Positions 48,300 to 59,200 of a stretch of 64,000 nucleotides of DNA are shown in pieces; the first letter of the stretch is position 1, and each line of letters starts with the position of its first letter. Under the pieces are notes generated by a model that was given only the letters and a program-made list of their open reading frames with translations, was not told the DNA's origin and made no database searches. The stretch spans positions 16,097,213 to 16,161,212 of the forward strand of contig NC_092574.1 of NCBI RefSeq assembly GCF_037975245.1, in the 5' to 3' direction. The DNA comes from Apostichopus japonicus (Eukaryota; Echinodermata; Holothuroidea; Aspidochirotida; Stichopodidae). The position numbers were made by a program, and so were the translations under genes.

Positions 48300-49980
48300 T
48301 TAAAATACAAGTCCTTTTACACTGTTTATTCACTCTTTTTAAGTGATTCTTTTTGCAATTAGTTAACATACAATTTGAGGAGAACGAATGAAATCAACTA
48401 TAAAAAATAAATTTTCTATAACTCCCTGGTATTTCAAAACTTGTGACTCTTTATTGAGTCCCCAAGATCTTTTGGACTGTCCCAAGAAATAGCTGATATT
48501 TGTGAGAAAAAGGTGGAAAACTCTTTGAACATAATTTACTTAAAAACTTACAAAATAACACCATCTTGTTACGAAGCACCCTGAATAATACAAATATTTT
48601 CTCAAAGGGAGGGAGATATCTCCTCCAGGGCTGTAAACCTCTGAGATGTAAACCCCTGAGATGATCAAGGTGAAAGCTTGAGGTCACCAAGTAAAGAGGT
48701 TTGACACCTGAACTTTAAATTAATGGTCTTTTTAACTAGCAGCATCTTTATCCAACTATTTCAATAGTCTTGCACTTTGCTGTTTCTCATGTGACATTAT
48801 TCGGGACAAGTCAACAAGTAGAGGTACGTATCATTACTTTTTGCAGAATGAACTGTATGATGAGTTGATACAGTTTGTAATGTAAAATTAGAATGTCAAA
48901 AAAGTAATGTAAATTAGAAATAAGAATTGGTATTTAAAGTAGGGTCCTTCAAAGCCAGATCTCAAACAAGTTTACTTTTAGTGGCTGAATCAAAATATTC
49001 AACATTTATACTTTCCTGCAGAGTTTAATGATGGTCCACCATTGTTCCAACTCCTGATGAAGATCAAGTACGGCCAAGAATGTTGATTTAACTTCTCAGG
49101 ATTCCAAATCACCAAATAATGCTCAGCTTCAAACTTGAAACTTTTATTGCCCATAGCGCAGTCAATCTTACATCTGTTCCTGTCTCTTACTCACTAGGAC
49201 CTGTCCAATTGGGAACTCAGTTTCACTTGCGTAAAATGCCTTGTGACCTTAAAGGGCATCAGTTCTGGCAACCATTGGCAGCAGGCTAAAATTGCTAAGA
49301 CATTTCAAAGAGACTGTCATGTAGGTTGTGGCTTCTGCACTATTCTCAGACATTTGTCGCTGTTCAAGTAGACGATGACATATTTCATAGAGGGAATTTT
49401 TGGTCGGTGGCAGTAAAATAGTTGCTGAGGTTTTGGCATAAGCGACCATTTTTATAGCACTTTTGCAAGCTATATTATACACATTTCAAAATACTTTTAT
49501 GTCTGTCTCAATGGGTTATTTCTGATGTATGTAAAAAACATACTTGAGATTATTAGATTATAATGCCAGGTGTGTGTGAAGATTTGTGTGTTGACTTTTA
49601 ATGTAACACAGATAAATTTCTCTTCTATCTAAGGAGCATCACAAATTAGAGGTTTTATGTACTTACTGATGATTCTGTGTTTGCAAATATATTTTTTATT
49701 TGCAAATAATTTACATATCAGGCAGATGAATAACAATGGGGCAGAAATGGGTTTGGGAAATGTCCTCTTCTTCTCATCATTGAACAGCTATCAAAATAAC
49801 ACAAACAAATTGAAAGAATACACACTCTTTAAAATTACAGTTTCAAACTAAACTATTTCAATTGTATTTTTTCCCCACAGATGAAAGAAGAAGGAAATAA
49901 AAAAGTCTGAGTTTAAAACTTTTCTTGAAAGAGAAAAGCACTTCTAAAAGGATATATGTATTTTCTTAAAAGAGTCATTA
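48300..49980. other. Intergenic DNA between two convergent genes
   Basis: No gene is recognised. The short frames show no family resemblance. Confidence 0.5.
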
Positions 49981-49986
49981 TTTATT
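49981..49986 (-). terminator. Candidate polyadenylation signal of the SVEP1-like gene
   Basis: TTTATT on the plus strand is AATAAA on the minus strand, about 290 bases beyond the stop codon at 50278-50280. This supports the exon at 50278-50459 being the last. Confidence 0.45.
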
Positions 49987-50277
49987 TGCTCCCAAACAAG
50001 TCTTACTCTTCCACCCTTCCTCTCACTCCATCCCAATCTTTAAAGACTTTACAGACACCCTCCAACACAGATGAACGTCCATGAATGCAAAGAGAAATTG
50101 TTTGAAGAAATCCCAAGATGGTGTGTATATCTTTGTTTGATCTAGTCCTTGGACTACTGTTGCAAGGGTTATGCAATGATCTGATATCAACAGATACTGA
50201 GTCACACACCAAAGACACCAAAAAAAAAAAACAGAAACCAGAGTAACCAATACCACAATCAAACCATGTACTAATAA

Positions 50278-53200
50278 TTATGTTATGACTGTTTGGGTAG
50301 CCGGCAGACATTCGTCTAATTCGATGGCTCCAAGACCGGTGTTTGTTAACCCTTCGGGACAAACTTCACAGAATGTCTTTCCTTCCTCTGGCTGGTAGTA
50401 TCCAAAGTCACAGGCATGACAGTTGTCTCCGTCTTGGTAGGATCCAGCCCCGCAGGTCACTAAGCATGGACAAAAAATTGTCAATTTTGACCCACATTTA
50501 AACAGACCATTTCTTTTCTTTGAGGAATATGTTAAAATGCAAATGGCACATAAGCATGACTCTAAAACGAAGAGAAGCAAAACAAGACCAAGGACACACA
50601 AAAAACAACAAAGCACATAATACATCATAAGCACCTACAGTAATATTGTCAGAAAAAGACAATAGTCCAAAATGTATAGTAAACTGTCTCAGTGAAGAAA
50701 ACATGGCACAAAACATTAAACATGGTTGTGCAATATTTTCATCTTTGTTTTGTTTCTCTCTGGTATTTCTCTCTTTCTCTTCTCATCTCCTTAGTCCATT
50801 CTTTCCCTTCATCTCCCTATCCCTGTTTAAATCTACTTGATTTATTGCTCGATGGGTCCAATTTAGTTAATCAGTCTGTCTGTCTATTTTAACCGTGTCC
50901 TTTTAGTCTGTTTTCACTTCAGTTTCCCTTTGAAGAACATCCTGCTAGGATTGAAATGTCAGGCGCCTCTAACTTTCATATATATGTACCCAACAACACC
51001 CGCCTTTGCAGTAGAAAAGCAGTTTGGTTAACAGTTTGGCTTTTAATAATTCATATTCTGAGCACATAAAACATTGAATGATTGTATCAAAAGCACCTTT
51101 TTCCTTTAAGATGGTAGAGCTTTCAAAACTTAAACGCCCACTGTTAATTTACAGCCGGTCTGTCCACATCACATTATGCCCCTGGATTTCAAACCGATGA
51201 AAACAGAATTATTTCATGGTATTCACTTACCACAAAGTGTTGTGTTGTACTTCGTTACAGAACCCGGTCCACACTCTGGGTTGCCGTAGTCTCCCTCATA
51301 TTCTGAATCATAGACCCGACCCTTATTAGATATGCGGAAAGCACCCTCTGCCGATTTGTTAATGATATCATCGGCTAGACTCAACAAGCCATGGATAGCC
51401 GCAGATGCACTCGGTTGATTTGCGACTGACAAGAAAACAGAAGAACTGATTATGAAAGCAACATACATCACGATACATCATTAATTGACTGTAAGGAGAA
51501 GGAGGAGTTGGGGGGGGGGGTCTGTAATTGAAAGTGTTAAAAATAAGTGCACCTATGACCATGGTAAATTTACAATCCTATTAACTGTACTTTTGGTCAC
51601 AGTCTGGTCAAAATTTGATGATCGAAGTCCATGGACCAAATTGCTGAAGTGAAGAAAACCACGCTGGACGAAGACACCCGACTTGAAAAGTTATTTTCAT
51701 TGACATAAGAATTGAAACACGAGTCCCCCTCCAATCTCTAAATCTTAAAATTAACAACATTTGGAGAAATTTGACTCACTGTCGTCACTGGTTTCTACGG
51801 ATTCCATGGTGACGTTTATCGATTGGTAGAAGGTCATGGTGACAGTCACTCCTCCTCCTGCTTCAGCCGATCTCTTTCCCCTTAGGGCTACATTTGATTT
51901 GAATCCACCTCTTATACAACCTGTGGTAGATACTGCTGCTAGTGTACATAGCCCAGAGAAAACACATCCGACCATGTGGCTTGTTGCCGTGGCAACCACA
52001 CCAATCTTGTTGTTAACCTCTGCTGCTTCTGGTCCAGAGAGGGAGCTGCACACTAAGTTACGATAACTGGAGATGGACTTCATTTGGAACCTTTTTGGTT
52101 TACTGAATTCTGTTTGTAAAAGAATCACGCGGATTGTGGTTCACGATAGCTATATAAGTATGAACATGACTAGCTAATAAGTATTAACATGACTCATAGG
52201 TAGGGCCAGAGGAGCATCAGACAGCAGGCTTTGAAGGCTGAGTGAAATCTGTGGAGCACAGCCACTCATTGCCAAACTAATTCTAACTCTCCTAGCTCTC
52301 TCATCAACCTCTGCAGCTGTGTTTTACAAGTAAGATGAACTTTGTCAGTGCTGTTAAGCGGATAAAGATGATGCATAAATGTGAATACTCCAACCATGGT
52401 CCGAACTTCTTGCTGCTCAACAGTAGTTTCTTGATTGAATATCATATAGAGTGTAGTACATGGCCAACAACTGGTCAAAACGGTAAAATAACTGTTTTTG
52501 CTTTTGGAATAAATAAATCATTTTTCCAACCAGAGTGATTCTATACATACAGGTCTTGAAAACAAGAAAATGGTTAATGAGCCACATGTGAGGCTGGGAG
52601 AATATGTATGTACCATACGAACAACCACTTCAAATTTTATGTGTGAAAGCAACGTATCATTCCTGTGACCCTCTAAAAGATTTGCTACTCAACCAAATTG
52701 ACTGCAGCTTTCATATTTTAATTGACTATAAAGTTGCTTCAACACTGACTTTACATTCATTTAGCCTCATAGTGAATGTAGGCATGGATGCAACCATGGA
52801 AACCACATTTAACTAGGAATCACTGTTTCTACTGTCATACATACAGTAGTTGGTATTAAAAGCAGAAAATGGGTTGTGGATGCATCTGCACTGACAGATA
52901 AATAAATAGATCATTTTTTCATGATCATTTCTTTATGTCAGTGGGTAACTCAAATACATTCAGTTCACAAGAAAAACATACCAGTCACTATGAAGACAGT
53001 TACTAAACAGCATCTTACGAAGAAGGTGATCAGTCCATATTACCGTCAAGTGTTGACTTCAAAACCAGAATGCAAAAATGCATTGTGGTTTTGATGTAAC
53101 ATGAGCAGTTTTCTTCATGATTCTGACGTAATGTATAGTGAGGGTGTACATGTTTACAAGGGTTTAATGATTTGACCTCTGATAACCGCAAATGACCTTT

Positions 53201-56200
53201 GATCTCCACCAAAAACCAAAAAATATGCTTCTTTAACTCAACGTGGGGCTTCTACACACCAAATATGAGGTCTGCCCATGATTCCCTTCTTGAGATATCG
53301 TGTTTACAAGGTTTTCAAAATTTGACCTTTGGAGACCCAAATGAACTTTGACCTTCATCAAAAACAATAGGCTTCTTTTTTTTAATGTGGTACTTCTACA
53401 CACTAACTATGAATGTGGTCTGACCTTCCATTCTTGAGATATCGTGTTTACAAGGTTCCAAATTTGAGCCCTGATGACCCCAAATGACCTTTGCCCTCCA
53501 CCAAAATCAATAGTCTTCTTTTACACAATGTGGTACTTTTACACACCAAATATGAAATTGGTCTGATCTTCTCTTCTTTAGATATCGTGTTTACAAGCCG
53601 GGCGTCACATACGCACTCACTCACCCACACACACACACATAAGCCCATACCCCATCATGGATGCAAAGGGTACGATGATCATTGAAACCAAAAACAGGTA
53701 CCGTGTCTACAAGTTTTCACAATTTGACCTTCACAAAAAACAAAACGCTTCTTGTACTCAATGTGGTACTTCTACACACCAAATACAAAGTATGTCCGAC
53801 CTTTCTTCTTGAGATTAAAAGCTGGGCGTCACAAATGCACACGTTCGCACTCACTTACGCCATAATGAATGCAAAGATTACAAAACATTGAAACCAAAAA
53901 CAGGTACACTGTAAATATTAAATATTCAACTTACACTTGAAAACCAGAGTAAAACCATTATGCTCCTTTGAGTTCATACACTGCTGAGCTTCCCCATAAC
54001 CCCCCATCCTGCCCCCTACTTACTTGAACAAGCAGGCACACGTAGCTTTGGATTGTTGCTGGATTCATGATTCCAAAAATAACCTGTTGCTGGTCCACAG
54101 ATGTATTCAGAGAGTGGTGGTCTACCAAAGTCATGTCCAGGTGGACAATTCACCAAACAAGTCATGTCACCTGACTGAGATGTCACACACTTTGAACTGC
54201 CATGATGGGGTGCATTAAATGGTCTGCAGGCTATCATAGGAAGAAAAAAGGGCAAGGTAGTTAATGTTAGTTAATATCTTCCTTTCCTTGAAATTATTTT
54301 AGGGGTACATAAAATCCCTGAAAACATCATACCTTAAGAGGGCAGATCTGCATCGTTTAGGACCCCTATGGTGTATGAGGCGTGGCAGAGAATTGGTATT
54401 AAGCTGTCATGTTTGACTTAACAATTTACAAATGCAAGACAAAAGAGGTAAAGAGATCTATTTAACCATTTAATAGCAAAGCTGCAAGATTTTGCTTCGC
54501 AAAATATATAAAGTAGAAAAATATTGATAAAGAACTGACCTGGGCAGACAGCTGTGCTACATTCTCTGGTTTCTGTATTATGGCCACCACATGGTGACCC
54601 CCCATTCTCTGGTGATGGGTTGTTGCATTCTCTGGATCTTTCTTGCATACCCCCATCACAAGTCTGGCTACATTCAGACCACAATGACCAAACACTCCAC
54701 CCACCATCAACTGTAAGGCAAATGTAAGGAAAAAAGGAACCATTGAAAGTTTGAGACGTTAATTGTCAGCTCTAAGACAGAGTTCTAAACAGGTGCGTAT
54801 CCGGGGGGGGCGTTGGGGGTGCGCCCCCCGGGTAAGAAAAAAAGGAGAGAAAAAAAGAGAAGAAAAAAGGAAAAAAGAGGGGAAAAAAGAGGAGGAGGAG
54901 AGGAAGGAAGGGAAAAGAAAAAGAAGAGAGAAAAAGGAGAAAAGGAGGGAGTAAAAGAAAAACTCGAAGACACCGGGAAGAGAAAGAGGAACAGTGACAT
55001 CATTACAGCGCTGAAGGGTAGCCAGTGACGGATCAATGATTTGGTAAAAGTGTGCCTCACCCTATCCCTTACACCGACAACTCCATTTTTTGAAGTTTCC
55101 ATTTTCCTCTCTCACTAATGATCTATATATATACTATTTATCTCACTGTATTTACATAAAGTTACACCTACTCACATGACGGAAAACTAAAATGATACGA
55201 CAGGCAGTGTTTCCTCAAGAAATTTCCCATTGAGTCAAAATGGCTAATATCTGAATATTTGACTCACCCCATCCTGGGGGAAGGTCCAAGGGGAGGGGTA
55301 AAATTCCGGGGAAATTACTTTATTGAGCCAAAAACACAATCGGTCAATGTTTTCTTGACTTTTCACGATGTAACATTTTGACGACAGTATTTGTACCAGG
55401 GGCGTAGTCAGGATTTTCAAAGTTGTAGGCACGACTATCGGAGCGTACAAGAAAATTTTTGGTTATACAAACCCCCCAGATGGCCGGAAACGGCCCTTCT
55501 CGAGTGTTCATTTTGGTTCCCTGGCCTCTTGGTAACTTGAGACACCTCATTCAGTATCACTTTTAAACCAATAAAACAAACAGTTTAAAGAGTACTTAAT
55601 TCAATACTACATAATGTATTTAAAATAAGCAAGGTACATGTACAGAGTAAGCCAGTAACAACAGGCAACAAAGTGTTGCAGCTCTATAAAGTCTGTTAAT
55701 CAATGAAAGGCTTATTTGACTGTGGAATGTTTCTGAACTGAAATATTATCTCTGCGTAAACGGGTTCTTAACTAGATGTTAAAAAACTGACAAGATTGGA
55801 TCCTAGTCTTTTCCGGCAGGTATAGTGTTGATTAATATGGCACACGATAGAAATGAGAGCCTAGATGACAGAAGAATAGGTCACCTAATTTAGCCAAATT
55901 CTTGCTATGTTCATTTCAATAGTTTTTCCTGTCTAGACTCTAAAACTCGTCCAGCAAGCTTCTGGATTTGAGTTATGGGTGTTTAAAAAAAAAGAAAACT
56001 TGGCCAAAAAAGTGTAGGCCCGGGCCTACAGTGCTGCATACTGGCTATGCCACTGTGTACTAAACATTGGCCAATTCAATGTCTGTTTTTAAATTGAGGC
56101 ATGGAACCCTGAGCTTTATTTAAACGATGATTGCTAAATAATAATAAATTAGTTTGTTGCATATTACGCTTTATATTTACAAGCTAAATTTGGCTCAAAT

Positions 56201-59200
56201 ATAGTGCACCACTTGCAATGCAGGGTAGGAATTTAGATTTGGCTCCGGGGGGTTATTTTGGAAAAACGCCCCCCTTAATGTATTTACGAGGGTTTTTTTA
56301 CGGTTTAAGGTGGCGCTTTTCCAAAGTTCAATATGCTGTTTACGGAAAAGGTTGTAAGCATTCATCAGGATCAAGTAAGCACAATTACCCTCTTCCTAGT
56401 TAGCTGCGACCGTATAGCAAATTCATTGAAAGTTTAATTGCCAAAATTTGTGATCGTTTAGCAAATAATGTCAATCGACCGAATATATGACGAAAAACTA
56501 ATAACCCATCATCTGATATAGAAAACACAGGTTTACTTCTACTGAAGGTGCCCTTTCCTTTAATCATGTGTGTTTTTGTGTGTGGATAAAATCACCCACC
56601 ACCAAATACGAAACCATTATACCGCTGAAAAGTAATCAAAGTTAAAACCTTCAATCCATCGCCACAGCAACGGTGTACGTAAAATACAACATTCCCTCTC
56701 TAAGACATAGCACATACCTTCCAAACAACTGCCGATTTGCAGCAATTTTTTTGTTTTGTTTTGCAAACCGATGGTTAGGCTACATTTCCCATTGACTTAG
56801 CGTGGTTGTTAGGCTAACATGTGGTCGAAGGTTGCAGTATTTCATGGATATTTTAGTTCTAGCTAACTGCGTCACAATTTCAGCAAATAAAGGATGCTTA
56901 GGCTAGATTTTCCCGTTGACTACGTGTGGTGTTTGGCTACCCATGGCGCGAAAATCGCAGGAAGGAAAGTATGTAAACTATGCAAAGTATTGTTATTATT
57001 TTTTTTGCAAACCGATGGTTAGGCTACATTTCCCATTGACTTAGTGTGGTTGTTAGGCTAACATGTTGTCAAAGATTGCAGTTTTTCTTGGATATTTTTA
57101 TTTTTTATTTGCGACACAACTTGAGCGAATAAACAGATGGCTAGGTTAGATCGTTCCACTTAGTTGACTTAGTTTGAATTTAGGCTACCATGTGATCGGA
57201 GATTTTTGGGGATTTGAGGTTATTGTCGCTGGTACAAGTGGAGGCCATAATTTGCCAGTGACTGCGCGAGAAGTTCCCGGTGATTGTGCGCGACCCTCCC
57301 GTACTGCTTCAAATTTCAACAAATGTGATGCAGGATTGTGAGAACTGTTTGTGCGATTCGCGCTGCTACTGCAAACCCTAGCTAAAAGCAAAAAGCCTGT
57401 CACAATTAAATTTACTCAGACACCTAACATTACGAGGGTGATTTTCTTATATTTCCATCTACATAAGACATTTCGTCATTTACATTAGCATCCCGCGGTA
57501 TACTGCGCAACTTTCACGGACCGTACGGTACACGATGGCATGCGATGTAATAACCGATGCTTGCTTATATGATATTGACATTAACATGTTGAACGCGCAA
57601 ATTTGTGGTTATTTTTTTCGGGCAAGTCGGACAATTTTGAGGCTGTTCATCCTGGAACGCCATTTTCATGCTCACTGATATGATGTGATATCCGCTGTTT
57701 GCTTTACATATTCGAACAGGCTCGTAGCGAGGAATTTGCCAAGGGAGGGCCGAAGCCTGTAGGCAAATTATCTAAGCGTAGCGCCACCATAAGTTGGCGC
57801 GAAGCGTACAAGAAAATTTTGGCCGAAAATGCCTCCCAGATAGCTGGAAATGACACTTCCCAGGCCTTGTAAGTTGCATCTAAGCACTTTCTATTTTGAA
57901 ATTACTAGCGATATCATAAAAAATAATGCTGAAGGGGGGGGGGTCGCCCCCTTCCCGAAATGCGTCATGTTCCCCGACGACACGGTCGAGTTCGAGACCA
58001 GCCACAGTTGGTTTCATAGCACAATTCTACAATTGTTTAAGGCGTATATACACACACACGCATTATGATAGACCATATATAGTATATATAAAGATCATGA
58101 GTGAGAGAGGAAAAATGGAAACGTCAAAAATGGAGTTGTCGGTGTAAGGGGTAGGGTGAGGCACACGCCCCTTCCGAATTCCTTGATGCGTCACTGGATA
58201 CCCTGTGTATATAATAGGGATCAGCGCTGTAATTATGTCACTGTTCCTCTTTCTCTTCCCGGTGTCTTGGGGTTCATCTTCTACTCCCTCCTTTTCTGCT
58301 TTTTCTCTCTTTCTTCTTTTTCTTTTCCCTTCCTTCCTCTCCTTCTCCTCTTTTTTCCCCTCTTTTTTCCTTTTTTCTTCTCTTTTTCTTTCCCGGGGGC
58401 GCGCGCCCCCAACGCTGCCCCCCCTGGATACGCGCCTGCTGACGATAAATTGGAAACAATTTACAGTAATAATTTCTTCACTTCAAGTTGAAGTTCTGAA
58501 CGCCATCCCTTTTGAAACGAAAATGAAACCCTCTTTTTTTTTCTCTCTCACTCTTAACGCCAGTGCGTCAAATAAGCAAGCCATTGCGTCAAAATCGCGT
58601 CATAGCGGAAACACTGCCGACAGGTATATCCTAAAGAGCAAGTGCTTAATTGGCAGGGTAGCCATAATAGTGATTGAAAGTTGCCAGGTGGACCTCACAA
58701 AATAAGAAAGGCAAAGGACACGTGTAACACAAGAAAAGAAATTACAGAAAGAAAAAAAATATACTTCTGGTCTAACCCTTTCCACTAGATCATTAAACCA
58801 CAACTGATTTAGGCCGCTGTGGGAGACAGAACACAGTTTGGTTTACTTCTTTCAACCCTTTCATCTTCTGTTTGGGTTCACTTCTTTCAACCCTTTCGTT
58901 TTCTGTTTGAATACCATGCAATGACATCATAAAGATATCACTACTCCTTCATCTAACCAACACAACTGTTAAACTGGTATCTCTGTCGACTGACCTGTTC
59001 CAAGTTCGCAGAGTGCTCCTGTATAACCCTCCAGGCATGTACAGGTAAAAGTTCCCAATTGGTCGACGCAAGTGCCATCATTTTGGCACAGCTGACCAAT
59101 GCAGTCATCGGGATTCTCTCCACAGGTGGGACCGCGAAGACCGAATGGACAGACACAACGGAAGTCATGGTAACCATCAATGCAATGGCCGCCATGGGAA

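Noticed and set aside
54763-55028. Lys/Glu-rich frames as a charged protein
   Set aside because: They come from the polypurine tract of the opposite arm.
58156-58705. Phe/Ser/Leu-rich frames as a membrane protein
   Set aside because: They come from the polypyrimidine tract of the inverted-repeat arm.
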